DNA of 64,000 nucleotides, taken from Clostridiales bacterium (GTDB taxonomy: Bacteria; Bacillota; Clostridia; Christensenellales; Aristaeellaceae). The DNA is taken from contig SVGL01000008.1 of assembly GCA_015056325.1 (NCBI GenBank), forward strand, positions 1 through 64,000, in the 5' to 3' direction. The notes under the pieces are model-generated. The model made no database searches, was not told the origin of the DNA, and was given only the letters and a program-made list of their open reading frames with translations. Below, one piece after another: positions 8,356-16,848 of this stretch. Each line of letters begins with the position of its first letter. Position 1 is the first letter of the stretch. The position numbers and the translations under genes are program-made.

Positions 8356-10383
8356 ATGCGATCAATGCTCAACGAAGGCGCTCAGCTTCGTCCCAGCGCC
8401 CGCACATTGTGGGAAATTCAGGACCGCCTGAACCGCCTTCCGGTTGAAAGTGCTTCCAACATATATACGGACGTCCTGCGCCGCAGGGAACTCACCGCCG
8501 CCGCCGGGATCGCCCGCCGCAGCGCCGTCTGCGACCTGGACAGTCTGAAGAGCTACCAGCAGGAAGTGCGCTCCTTGTTCCTCTCTTGCCTCGGCGGCGT
8601 GGACAAGACGCCCCTCGACTGCATGCCCCGCATCACCGGCCGCGAGCAGAAGAACGGCTACACCCTGGAGAAGGTGATCCTCCAGCCCCGCCGCGGCAGC
8701 TGGGCTACGGCCAATGTGTACGTTCCAAATATTATAATGAAGAAACCCGCCCCCGCCGTGCTGGTGACCATCGGCCACGACGACCGCGGCAAGGCGGATC
8801 CCGAATATCAGTACCTGGCGCAGATGCTGGTCAAGGCAGGCATGATCGTGCTGCTGCTGGATCCCCTGGGTCAGGGCGAGCGTTTCGAGCATTTCGAGCT
8901 TGAAATGGACTATCAGCCCATCCAGGGCTGCTCGGGTGAGCACGACCTGCTGGACTGGAAGGCGAAGCTCCTGGGCCAGAGCCTGGCGCGCTACTTCATC
9001 CAGGATGGCATCTGCGCCATGGACTACCTCGCCTCCCGCGAGGATGTTGATGCTTCCCGTATCGGCCTGACCGGCCATTCCGGCGGCGGCACCCAGACCA
9101 GCATGCTCATGATGGCTGCCGGCGACCGCTTCGCCTGCGCAGCGCCCTGCTGCTATACCTCCGACCACCGCGCGATGATGGAGCACGGCATTGACCCGGA
9201 CAACGAGATGCTCTGGCCCCGCAGCCTCGCCTGCGGCCTGGACTATGTGGACCTGGTGGCCGGCGTCGCGCCCAGCCCGGTGCTCTTTCTGACAACGCAG
9301 CATGACTTCTTCCCCCGCGAGGGTACCCTGCGTACCCTGAAAGACGCCCAGGCCCTGTGGGCAGCCTGCGGCAGCGATCACACCGTTGATATCGCCACCG
9401 CCACCTCTCAGCACGCCTATCCCCACTCCCTGTCCCAGGCGGTGACAAAGTTCTTCATGCAGCACCTCGCCGCTCCGGCGCAGGACTTCGACACGTTGCT
9501 GGCGGATTTCACCTTCTCCCCCGCGGAGCCCTCCGCCCTGTGGTGCACCCCCGAGGGTCAGGTGATCAAGTATGATCCCGCCATGCGCACCGTCCACGAC
9601 GAGCTCAAGGACGTGATGCTCCGCCTGAAGGAAAGCCGCGCCGCCCTCACCGAGGACGTGCTGACCACTTCCCTCGCCCGCATGCTGCACATCGCTGAGC
9701 TGGATGAGCGCCCCGAGCCCCGCATCTTCGCCGAGGGTATATGCGGGCACTACCAGTACCGCAGCATCATCTGGCGGCCCCAGGATCACTACTGGAACAG
9801 CGGCGTGTTCCTGCGCGACCTGCGCCAGGGGGACAAGCCGCTGCCCACCGTCATCGCCCTGTGGCCCGAAGGCACCCAGCGCCTCACCGAGCACTCCGCC
9901 TGGATCCACCGCTGCATGCAGCAGGGGTATCAGGTGCTGGTGATGGACGTGGCGGCCTCCGGCGGACAGCTGCCCGCGCGCCTGGGCAACACCGACATGT
10001 ACGCTGGCTGGAGCACCATGTACAACCTGGATGCCTACCTGATGCAGCTGGACGATTCCTTCTTCGCGCTGCGGACGCGGCAGATCGTTGCGGCGCTGCG
10101 GATGGTCTCCGCCTGGCCGGAAGCTGCGGACGCCGTCCTCTACGCGGAGAAGGAGTTCTCCCGCTACGCAGACCTGGCGGCGCTGCTGACAAACACCCCC
10201 ATCGCTTCCGACGACGACTTCCTTACGTATGAAGAGATCGTTACGGAGAAGTACCACGACCAGACCTGGTCCCACGCCTGGGTGCTGCCCGGAGCCCTCG
10301 AGGTCTTCGATGCGCCCGAAATCAAAACGTTGCTCACGCGAAAGGGCCTGTCCATCGCAGATCCCTCCCGCGCTGCAAAATAA
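8356..10383 (+). CDS. Large alpha/beta-hydrolase, probable carbohydrate acetyl-esterase
   Basis: A 675-residue cytoplasmic protein. Its first half is an alpha/beta-hydrolase of the acetyl xylan esterase/dienelactone hydrolase group: GHSGGG with nucleophile S242, TTQHDFFP with D317 and SQHAYPH with H353 form a plausible triad. Residues from about 460 on look like a second hydrolase-type sheet (TVIALWPEG, YQVLVMDVAASGG) without a serine elbow, so it is probably non-catalytic. An ATG at 8344 directly abuts the AAGGGAG site, so the ATG at 8356, 12 bases away, is preferred. It is first in the rightward operon, just ahead of GH4 and nagA, which fits removal of acyl groups from an imported sugar. 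The substrate is inferred only from context. Confidence 0.82.
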   Translation: MRSMLNEGAQLRPSARTLWEIQDRLNRLPVESASNIYTDVLRRRELTAAAGIARRSAVCDLDSLKSYQQEVRSLFLSCLGGVDKTPLDCMPRITGREQKNGYTLEKVILQPRRGSWATANVYVPNIIMKKPAPAVLVTIGHDDRGKADPEYQYLAQMLVKAGMIVLLLDPLGQGERFEHFELEMDYQPIQGCSGEHDLLDWKAKLLGQSLARYFIQDGICAMDYLASREDVDASRIGLTGHSGGGTQTSMLMMAAGDRFACAAPCCYTSDHRAMMEHGIDPDNEMLWPRSLACGLDYVDLVAGVAPSPVLFLTTQHDFFPREGTLRTLKDAQALWAACGSDHTVDIATATSQHAYPHSLSQAVTKFFMQHLAAPAQDFDTLLADFTFSPAEPSALWCTPEGQVIKYDPAMRTVHDELKDVMLRLKESRAALTEDVLTTSLARMLHIAELDERPEPRIFAEGICGHYQYRSIIWRPQDHYWNSGVFLRDLRQGDKPLPTVIALWPEGTQRLTEHSAWIHRCMQQGYQVLVMDVAASGGQLPARLGNTDMYAGWSTMYNLDAYLMQLDDSFFALRTRQIVAALRMVSAWPEAADAVLYAEKEFSRYADLAALLTNTPIASDDDFLTYEEIVTEKYHDQTWSHAWVLPGALEVFDAPEIKTLLTRKGLSIADPSRAAK

Positions 10384-10428
10384 ATCCGCGCATCCACATC
10401 CACTACATATATTTAGGAGGAAATCATC

Positions 10429-11769
10429 ATGAAACTCAAGATCGCTATGATCGGCGGCGGCTCCTACTCCTGGGCGTACGGCCTGTACTCCACCTTCCTG
10501 GACAACGACTTCTTCGATCGCGAGACCGAGCTGTGCCTGTATGACATCAACCCCACCGCGCTGGACGATGTGTACAACTTCATCACCTACTACAACGACC
10601 GCAACCCCGAGAAGGCCATCACCGTCACCAAGACCCTGAATGAGGACGAGTGCCTCGAGGGCGCCAAGTACGTCGTGATCGCCATCTCCCACGGCGGCCT
10701 GGCTGCTGAGCTGGAGGATCACTACATCGCCCGCCGTCACGGCTTCTACAACGTCAAGGGCTCCGAGAGCGGCATCGCCGGCGCCTCCCGTACCGTCCGC
10801 CACGTGCCGGAGTTCGTGCGCATCGCCCGCAAGATGAAGAAGCTCTGCGCGCCCGGCGTCCGCATGATCAACGTCACCAACCCCCTGACCAGCCTTTGCC
10901 GCTGCGTGCAGAAGTACGAGGACGTCGAGGCAGTCGGCTTCTGCCACGGTATCCGCAACCACCTCGAAATTCTGCTGCCCTACTTCGGCGCCAAGGGCTT
11001 CGATGACGTGAGCTTCTCCGTCTCCGGCGTGGATCACTGCTCCTTCCTGACCGACGTGAAGCTCCACGGCGAGGACGCCCTCAAAATCATGCGCGACAAG
11101 GGCATGATCGAGGCTGCCTGGGCCGGCAAGTCCAACATCACCTATGACGATCCCTTCGCCGGCCGCGAGAACCAGCGTATCCGCTTCATCGTGTGGGATA
11201 TGCTGGGCTGCATGCCCGGCCTCTCCGACGAGCACTGCGCCGAGTTCTACTACCAGACCACCGGCACCCAGGCGAACCGCGACCTCTTCGGCATGCACTA
11301 TGACCGCATCGAGGACCGCCAGAATTCCGTCACCCGCCTGCGCGAGCAGATCACCGAGCCCCTGCGCACCGGCAACATGCCCGCGCTGCGCATCTCCGAT
11401 GAGAAGCCTGACCGCGTCATCGAGGCCCTGGAGGGCGGCCGTCCCTTCTACGACGTGATGAACTACCGCAACCTGGGCCAGGTGCGCGAAGTGCCGCTGG
11501 ATCATGTGGTGGAGACCTTCGTCAACGTGGACGCCACCGGCTTGCACCCTGCCATCGCCAATCCCCTGCCCAAGGCCGCCCAGAACATCGTCATCCCCAC
11601 CGCCCTGCGTGAGGAGATGTTCATGGAAGCTGCCATGGATTGGGACGTGGCCAAGCTGACCGCCGCTCTGGCCGTCGATCCCCTGGTGCAGGACTTCACC
11701 CGCATCCGCGACGTGGCCAAGGAAATCCTGGACTACAACGCCCAGTTCCTGCCGGAAGGCTGGATCTGA
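10429..11769 (+). CDS. Glycoside hydrolase family 4 (NAD- and metal-dependent)
   Basis: A 446-residue GH4 enzyme. These use NAD+ and a divalent metal to cleave glycosides by an oxidation-elimination mechanism. The N-terminal IGGGSYSW nucleotide-binding loop, the NPLTS motif, the metal cysteine in GFCHG (C172) and the metal histidine in GVDHCSF (H203) are all present, closely matching the positions in Thermotoga AglA. AGGAGG stands eight bases before the ATG. GH4 members act on alpha- or beta-glucosides, galactosides or galacturonides, with or without a 6-phosphate. No PTS gene is nearby and an Lpl-like ABC importer is divergent, so a non-phosphorylated substrate such as an alpha-galacturonide (as for B. 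subtilis LplD) is a reasonable guess, not proven. Confidence 0.9.
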   Translation: MKLKIAMIGGGSYSWAYGLYSTFLDNDFFDRETELCLYDINPTALDDVYNFITYYNDRNPEKAITVTKTLNEDECLEGAKYVVIAISHGGLAAELEDHYIARRHGFYNVKGSESGIAGASRTVRHVPEFVRIARKMKKLCAPGVRMINVTNPLTSLCRCVQKYEDVEAVGFCHGIRNHLEILLPYFGAKGFDDVSFSVSGVDHCSFLTDVKLHGEDALKIMRDKGMIEAAWAGKSNITYDDPFAGRENQRIRFIVWDMLGCMPGLSDEHCAEFYYQTTGTQANRDLFGMHYDRIEDRQNSVTRLREQITEPLRTGNMPALRISDEKPDRVIEALEGGRPFYDVMNYRNLGQVREVPLDHVVETFVNVDATGLHPAIANPLPKAAQNIVIPTALREEMFMEAAMDWDVAKLTAALAVDPLVQDFTRIRDVAKEILDYNAQFLPEGWI

Positions 11770-11774
11770 CGATC

Positions 11775-11940
11775 TCGTGAAAGTGACTGCGGTCACTTTC
11801 ACGAATGGGAGTTTGCACTCCGTCACTGTCAGGGCTGCACAGCAGCCCTGACGGCCGTTCCTTCGTGTAAGGAATGTTTTTCGCAGGCGAAAAACGCCCC
11901 GCCCCGCCGGGAAACCCGGCGGATACGAATTGAGTCTGCC
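11775..11940 (+). repeat. Structured intergenic repeat family A, copy 1
   Basis: Between GH4 and nagA. It starts with a perfect 13-bp hairpin (11775-11787 with 11792-11804, loop TGCG), then TTTGCACTCCGT, a GTCAGGGCTG/CAGCCCTGAC hairpin, CGTGTAAGG, a TTTTTCGC/GCGAAAAA-type hairpin, AAACGCCCCGCCC, a GCCGGG/CCCGGC hairpin and ATACGA. The same order is found at 16608-16751, with base changes in the stems that keep pairing. Confidence 0.85.
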
Positions 11941-11980
11941 GACGGCGAGTTGCTTTGACTTAACTCGATGAGGAGTTATC

Positions 11981-13156
11981 ATGATCACCAGAATCAAGAA
12001 TGGCCGCGTCGTCCTGCCGGGCGGCGTTGCCGAGGATACCTATGTCTACCTGGAGGACGGCGTCATCAGCGCCGTCACCAGAGAAGAAAAAGCCTTCGAT
12101 CAGGAGATCGACGCGGCTGGCCGCTACGTCTCCCCCGGCTTCGTGGAGATCCACACCCACGGCGGCGGCGGCGCAGACTTCCTGGACGGCACGGTAGAAG
12201 CCTTCCGCACGGCGGCTGAGCTCCATGCCCGCCACGGCGTGACCACCCTGATCCCCACCGCCACCTCCGGCGAATTGGAGGCCACCTTCGCCCTGAACGA
12301 CGCCTTCGAGGCGGCTGCGGCGGACAATCCCAACGGCGCGGACATGCCTGGCCTTCACCTGGAGGGCCCCTACTTCGCCTACGGCCAGCGCGGCGCCCAG
12401 GATCCCCGCCACCTGCGTAATCCTGAGCCTGAGGAGTACAACCAGATCCTCGACCGCTGCAAGAAGATCCTGCGCTGGAGCGTCGCACCTGAGCTGCCCG
12501 GCGCTTTGGCGCTGGGCCAGGAGCTGAAAAAGCGCGGCATCCTCGCCGCCATCGGCCACAGCGACGCCGGCTACGCCGAGGTCGAGGCCGCCTGGAACAA
12601 TGGCTACACCCACGTCACCCACCTGTACTCCGGCATGAGCGTGCTGCACCGCCGCAACGCCTACCGCTACGTGGGCGTGCTGGAATCCGCCTACCTGATC
12701 GACGACATGACGGTCGAGATCATCGCGGACGGCTGCCATCTGCCGGCGGAGCTGCTCAAGTTCGTGTACAAGTTCAAGGGCCCGGAGAAGACGGCGCTGA
12801 TCACCGACTCCATGCGCGGCGCGGGCATGCCCGACGGCCCCAGCATGCTCGGCCACTGGCGCGACGGTCTGGAGACCATCATCGAGGACGGCGTGGCCAA
12901 GCTCCCCGACCGCACCTCCTTCGCCGGCAGCGTCGCCACCTTCGACCGCTTGGTACGCAACATGCTGAACATGGCCGAGGTGCCCCTGCACGAGGTCATC
13001 ACCATGGCGTGTTCCACCCCGGCGAAGATCATGGGCTTCACCGACCGCGGCGTGCTCGCCCCGGGACTTCGCGCTGACGTCATCCTCTTTGACGAGAACA
13101 TCCACGTCTCCCACGTCATCGTGGGCGGACGCACCATCCATACGGAGGAACAATAA
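11981..13156 (+). CDS. nagA: N-acetylglucosamine-6-phosphate deacetylase
   Basis: A 391-residue amidohydrolase of full family length that removes acetate from N-acetylglucosamine-6-P, giving glucosamine-6-P for NagB. The metal and catalytic motifs are complete: HTHG (H58, H60), HLEGPY (E128), GHSDA (H193), THLYSGM (H214, where most have THLFNAM), ADGCH (H253) and ITDSM (D276). GAGGAG lies upstream of the ATG. The next gene starts three bases after its stop. Having nagA and nagB on opposite arms of one divergent locus indicates that an N-acetylated amino sugar is among the imported products. How the sugar becomes phosphorylated is not shown here, because no kinase or PTS gene is present. Confidence 0.93.
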   Translation: MITRIKNGRVVLPGGVAEDTYVYLEDGVISAVTREEKAFDQEIDAAGRYVSPGFVEIHTHGGGGADFLDGTVEAFRTAAELHARHGVTTLIPTATSGELEATFALNDAFEAAAADNPNGADMPGLHLEGPYFAYGQRGAQDPRHLRNPEPEEYNQILDRCKKILRWSVAPELPGALALGQELKKRGILAAIGHSDAGYAEVEAAWNNGYTHVTHLYSGMSVLHRRNAYRYVGVLESAYLIDDMTVEIIADGCHLPAELLKFVYKFKGPEKTALITDSMRGAGMPDGPSMLGHWRDGLETIIEDGVAKLPDRTSFAGSVATFDRLVRNMLNMAEVPLHEVITMACSTPAKIMGFTDRGVLAPGLRADVILFDENIHVSHVIVGGRTIHTEEQ

Positions 13157-13158
13157 CG

Positions 13159-14511
13159 ATGAATCAGCTTCATGTGGGCTTCGGCCGGGTGAACATCACC
13201 CCCGCCATGGGCACCCCTATCGGCGGCTACTACGTCGTCCGCCTGGCGGAGAAGGTGCTGGACGAGCTGGAAGCCAACGCGGTAGCCTTTGCCCTGGGCG
13301 ACAAGAAGGCGCTGCTGATCTCTGCGGATATCTCCGGTCTGTTCTACGAGTTCGCTGAGCCCCTGTGCCAGCAGATTTCGAAGGCCACCGGCGTGCCTGC
13401 GGATTGCATCTTCATCACCTGCACCCACACCCATACCGGCCCCGAGGTGAACCTCAACCGGAAGATTCTGCCCGAGAAGCAGGAGGCCTACTTCCCCTTC
13501 TTCTGCTCCCGCCTGGTGGATGCAGCGCTGTTCGCCCTGCAGGACCTCAAGCCCGCAAAGATGGGCTGGGGCGTGGGCCAGGCGCCGGGCATCGCCTTCG
13601 TCCGCCGCTACCGCATGAAGGATGGCTCCACCCGCACCAACCCCGGCATCAACAACCCGGATGTACTGGCCCCCATCGGCGATGTGGACGAACGCGTGGG
13701 CGTACTCCGCTTTGACCGCGAGGGCGGCGAGACCATCGTGCTTGCCAACATCGGCATCCACCCCGACACCGTGGGCGGCTGCGTCATCTCCGGCGACTGG
13801 CCTGCCTTCACCCGCCGCATCCTGGAAAAGGCCATCGACAACACCCGCTGCGTGCTGCTCAACGGCTGCCAGGGCGACGTGAACCACGTCAACACCAGTC
13901 CTGCCCCGGGCCAGAACAACGACCTGACCATGGACTTTGACGACTGCATGCGCGGCTACGGCCACGCCCGTCACATGGGCATGACCGTCGCAGGCGCGGT
14001 GATGCAGGTGTATTCGAAGGTGGCCTACATCCCCGTGGAAAGCATGACCGCCATGAAGCAGATGCTGGTGCATCCCTCCAACATGCCCGCACCCGAGGAG
14101 ATCCCCGAGGCGCACCGCATCAACGACCTGCACATCGCCGGCAGGGACAGCGAGCTCCCCTACGAGGGCATGATGCTTACCACCGTCGTCGCCGAGGCCG
14201 AGCGCATGGTTCAGCTGGAGAACGGCCCGGAAAAGTTCGACCTGTGCATGGGCGCGCTGACCCTGGGCAATGTGGCCCTGGTGGGCATCCCCGGCGAGCC
14301 CTTCACCGCCATCGGCCGCGCCATCAAGGCGGCTCCCGGCTGGGATCTGGTCATGCCCATGTGCTGCACCAACGGCTATGAGGGCTACTTCCCCACCATG
14401 GACGCTTACCTGGAGGGCGGCTACGAGGCCCGCAGCTCCATCTTCAAGGCCGGCGTGGCGGAGGCCGTGGCCGATACCGCCGTCAACATGCTCAACAAGA
14501 TTCGCGAGTAA
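13159..14511 (+). CDS. Neutral/alkaline ceramidase N-terminal domain-like protein
   Basis: A 450-residue protein resembling the N-terminal catalytic half of neutral ceramidases: VGFGRVNITPAMGTPIGGYY at the start, ITCTHTHTGPE (metal histidines), NIGIHPDTVGG and NGCQGDVNHVN. There is no signal peptide and no C-terminal immunoglobulin-like domain, so it is a cytoplasmic, shortened form. Such short homologues are common in bacterial sugar-catabolic clusters and have no settled role; they may be amidases acting on N-acyl sugars instead of ceramides. It starts three bases after nagA, so the two are translationally linked. Family assignment is good; activity is unknown. Confidence 0.82.
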   Translation: MNQLHVGFGRVNITPAMGTPIGGYYVVRLAEKVLDELEANAVAFALGDKKALLISADISGLFYEFAEPLCQQISKATGVPADCIFITCTHTHTGPEVNLNRKILPEKQEAYFPFFCSRLVDAALFALQDLKPAKMGWGVGQAPGIAFVRRYRMKDGSTRTNPGINNPDVLAPIGDVDERVGVLRFDREGGETIVLANIGIHPDTVGGCVISGDWPAFTRRILEKAIDNTRCVLLNGCQGDVNHVNTSPAPGQNNDLTMDFDDCMRGYGHARHMGMTVAGAVMQVYSKVAYIPVESMTAMKQMLVHPSNMPAPEEIPEAHRINDLHIAGRDSELPYEGMMLTTVVAEAERMVQLENGPEKFDLCMGALTLGNVALVGIPGEPFTAIGRAIKAAPGWDLVMPMCCTNGYEGYFPTMDAYLEGGYEARSSIFKAGVAEAVADTAVNMLNKIRE

Positions 14512-14525
14512 GGAGATAAACCGAT

Positions 14526-15542
14526 ATGTGGAATGAAGCTCAGCTGGACGAAGCATTGTCCACCCCCAGCCAGGCGCTGATTGACGACATGGCCAAGCTG
14601 GACGGCGACATCATGATCCTGGGCGCCGGCGGCAAGGTCGGCCCGACCCTGTCCGTGATGGCCAAGCGCGCCGTCGAAGCATCCGGCGTGGATCGCAAGG
14701 TCATCGCCGTCAGCCGCTTTACCGATCCCTTCGTGGTGGCGCTGATGGAGAAGGAGCACGTCGAGTGCATCTCCTGCGACCTGACGCAGCCCTCCCAGAT
14801 CGCCAAGCTCCCCAAGGTCAAGAACATCATCTACATGGCCGGCCGCAAGTTCGGCACCAACGGCGCGGAGTGCGAGACCTGGGAGATGAACGTGGCCGTG
14901 CCCGCCTACGTCACCCAGCACTTCGGCGACGCCCGCTATGTGGTGTTCTCCACCAGCAATGTGTACCCCTTTGCCACCCCCAAGTCCGGCGGCAACACCG
15001 AGGACGTGGCTCCCTCCCCCATCGGCGAGTACGCCATCTCCTGCCTGGGCCGCGAGCGCATCTTTGAGTACGCCGCCCGCCACTTCGGCGCAAAGGTGGT
15101 CAATTTCCGCCTGTCCTACGCCATCGACCTGCGCTACGGCATCCTTTACGACATCTGCTCCTGGATCATGGCCGGCAAGCCCGTGCCGCTGACCGTGCCT
15201 GCCTTCAACTGCGTCTGGCAGCGCTACGTCAACGAGGTCGCCCTGCGCAGCCTCTTCATGGCCAGCGAGAAGGTGGAGAACCTCAACGTCACCGGCCCGG
15301 AGATGGTCAATGTCCGCTACGCCGCCACCAAGCTGGGCAAGCTGCTGGGCAAGGAGCCCATCTTCGAGGGCGAAGAGGGCGAGCGCGGCATCCTGTGCAA
15401 CGCCTCGAAGTGCATCCGCAACTACGGCTACCCGGACATGGGCCTGGAAGAGATGATCGAAAAGCAGGCCGAATGGGTGCTCGCCGGCGGCCGCCAGCTG
15501 GGCAAGCCCACTCACTTTGAAGAATCGAAGGGGAAATTCTGA
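14526..15542 (+). CDS. Extended SDR NAD-dependent epimerase/dehydratase family protein
   Basis: A 338-residue extended short-chain dehydrogenase with a nucleotide loop MILGAGGKVG, a conserved VVFSTSNVYPF strand with the catalytic-type serine and the expected tyrosine in GEYAISCLGRE. In classical members the tyrosine is followed by lysine three residues later (YxxxK); here that position is cysteine. Either chemistry differs or another residue stands in. AAGGAG precedes the ATG and its TGA overlaps the ATG of the next gene by one base. It probably acts on a free or nucleotide-activated sugar within this pathway; substrate not known. Confidence 0.83.
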   Translation: MWNEAQLDEALSTPSQALIDDMAKLDGDIMILGAGGKVGPTLSVMAKRAVEASGVDRKVIAVSRFTDPFVVALMEKEHVECISCDLTQPSQIAKLPKVKNIIYMAGRKFGTNGAECETWEMNVAVPAYVTQHFGDARYVVFSTSNVYPFATPKSGGNTEDVAPSPIGEYAISCLGRERIFEYAARHFGAKVVNFRLSYAIDLRYGILYDICSWIMAGKPVPLTVPAFNCVWQRYVNEVALRSLFMASEKVENLNVTGPEMVNVRYAATKLGKLLGKEPIFEGEEGERGILCNASKCIRNYGYPDMGLEEMIEKQAEWVLAGGRQLGKPTHFEESKGKF

Positions 15543-16600
15543 TGAATACGAAGTCTTTGAATCTGCTGCACGCAGGCGCGTTCCTGCCTGCGATGCCCCT
15601 GGTGCTGGACGAGAACCGCAAGTTCGACGAGGCTGGTCAGCGCCGCCTGGTCCGTTACTACATGGAGGCCGGCGTGGACGGCCTGGCTGTGGCAGTGCAC
15701 ACCACCCAGTTCACCATCCGCGACCCCAAGATCAACCTGTTTGAGACCGTGCTGCGGGTGGTCAAGTCCGAGATGGACGCCTACTCTGCCCGCTCCGGCC
15801 GTCACCTGCTGGCCATCGCCGGCGTGTGCGGCGAGGCTCCCCAGGCTGTGGCCGAGGCCAAGCTGGCCGGTTCCATCGGGTATGACGCGGTGCTGGTCAG
15901 CCCCGGCGGCATGGGTCATCTGACCGAGGAGCAGCTGATCGAGCGCACCCGCCTGATCGCCGAGGTCATGCCCGTGGTGGGCTTCTACCTGCAGGTAGCC
16001 GTGGGCGGCCGCGTCTTCTCCTACGATTACTGGGAGAAGGTCTGCGCCATCCAGAATGTCGTCGCCGTCAAGGCTGCGCCCTTCAACCGCTACCTGACCG
16101 CTGATGTGGCCCGTGCCATCGCCTTTGCGGATCACGAGATCACCCTGTACACCGGCAATGACGACTCCATCGTCACCGACCTGCTGACCACCTATTCCTT
16201 CCAGGATGGCGACCAGGTCCGCACCTGCCGTGTGAAGGGCGGTCTGCTGGGCCACTGGTCTGCCTGGACCAAGACCGCGGTGGACATGTTCCGCAGGATC
16301 AAGGCTCTGCCCGAGGGCGCGCCGGTGGATCCCTCCTGGTACACCCTGGCCGCTCAGGTCACCGACGTGAACAGCGCCTTCTTCGACAGCCGCAACAACT
16401 TCGCGGGCGTGATCGCCGGCATGCACGAGGTGCTGCGCCGTCAGGGCCTGATCAAGGGCATCTGGTGCCTCGACCCCGAGGAGGGCCTGGGCGCAGGTCA
16501 GTCCGAGGAGATCGACCGCGTGTACGCCCAGTACCCCGAGCTGAACGACGATGCCTTTGTGGCTGAGTTCCTGGCCAAGGATAAGGAAATCTACGGCTGA
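15542..16600 (+). CDS. DapA/NanA-family (dihydrodipicolinate synthase-like) aldolase
   Basis: A 352-residue TIM-barrel protein, longer than DapA or NanA (about 295). VVAVKAAPFNRY carries the likely Schiff-base lysine, and VGFYLQ holds the tyrosine position. The usual GTTGE motif after strand two is replaced by AVHTTQF. Members with such changes cleave or form 2-keto-3-deoxy sugar acids in uronic or sialic acid routes. Its ATG overlaps the stop of the epimerase gene (TGATG), so coupling is tight. With two Gfo/Idh/MocA oxidoreductases and GH4 nearby, an aldolase step in sugar-acid breakdown is plausible. It is unlikely to be lysine biosynthetic DapA. Confidence 0.85.
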   Translation: MNTKSLNLLHAGAFLPAMPLVLDENRKFDEAGQRRLVRYYMEAGVDGLAVAVHTTQFTIRDPKINLFETVLRVVKSEMDAYSARSGRHLLAIAGVCGEAPQAVAEAKLAGSIGYDAVLVSPGGMGHLTEEQLIERTRLIAEVMPVVGFYLQVAVGGRVFSYDYWEKVCAIQNVVAVKAAPFNRYLTADVARAIAFADHEITLYTGNDDSIVTDLLTTYSFQDGDQVRTCRVKGGLLGHWSAWTKTAVDMFRRIKALPEGAPVDPSWYTLAAQVTDVNSAFFDSRNNFAGVIAGMHEVLRRQGLIKGIWCLDPEEGLGAGQSEEIDRVYAQYPELNDDAFVAEFLAKDKEIYG

Positions 16601-16607
16601 CGCCGTT

Positions 16608-16751
16608 TCGTAAAAGTGGCACTGCCACTTTTACGAGGATTTGCACTCCGTTGCTGGTCGGGCTTCCGCCCTCCTGGCCGCGCCTCCGTGTAAGGTATGT
16701 TTTCGCTTTGCGAAAACGCCCCGCCCGCGCGGCAAAGCCCCGCGATACGAT
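16608..16751 (+). repeat. Structured intergenic repeat family A, copy 2
   Basis: Second copy of the element at 11775-11940. The first hairpin is 13 bp (16608-16620 with 16624-16636, loop ACT) with two compensated pair changes relative to copy 1. The linkers TTTGCACTCCGT (16640-16651), CGTGTAAGG (16687-16695) and AAACGCCCCGCCC (16714-16726) are identical to copy 1. A further GAGGGTC/GACCCTC hairpin follows at 16760-16777. Confidence 0.85.
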
Positions 16752-16800
16752 TACAGTCAGAGGGTCTGCGGACCCTCCGACACCTCCAAGAGCAAACCTT

Positions 16801-16831
16801 CAGGCCGCCGGACTCCTCTGGCGGCCTTTTC
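16801..16831 (+). terminator. Terminator-like hairpin directly before an internal operon gene
   Basis: AGGCCGCC (16802 on) pairs with GGCGGCCT, followed by TTT, and ends only a few bases before the AAAGGAG of the next gene. It may reduce or condition transcription of the last two genes of the operon. Confidence 0.65.
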
Positions 16832-16848
16832 TGAAAGGAGCGATTTCC

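Noticed and set aside
8362-11997. A 1211-codon open frame on the minus strand
   Set aside because: It is antisense to the esterase and GH4 genes, which have full family motifs; high GC with strong codon bias leaves long stop-free shadows. No motif or ribosome site of its own.
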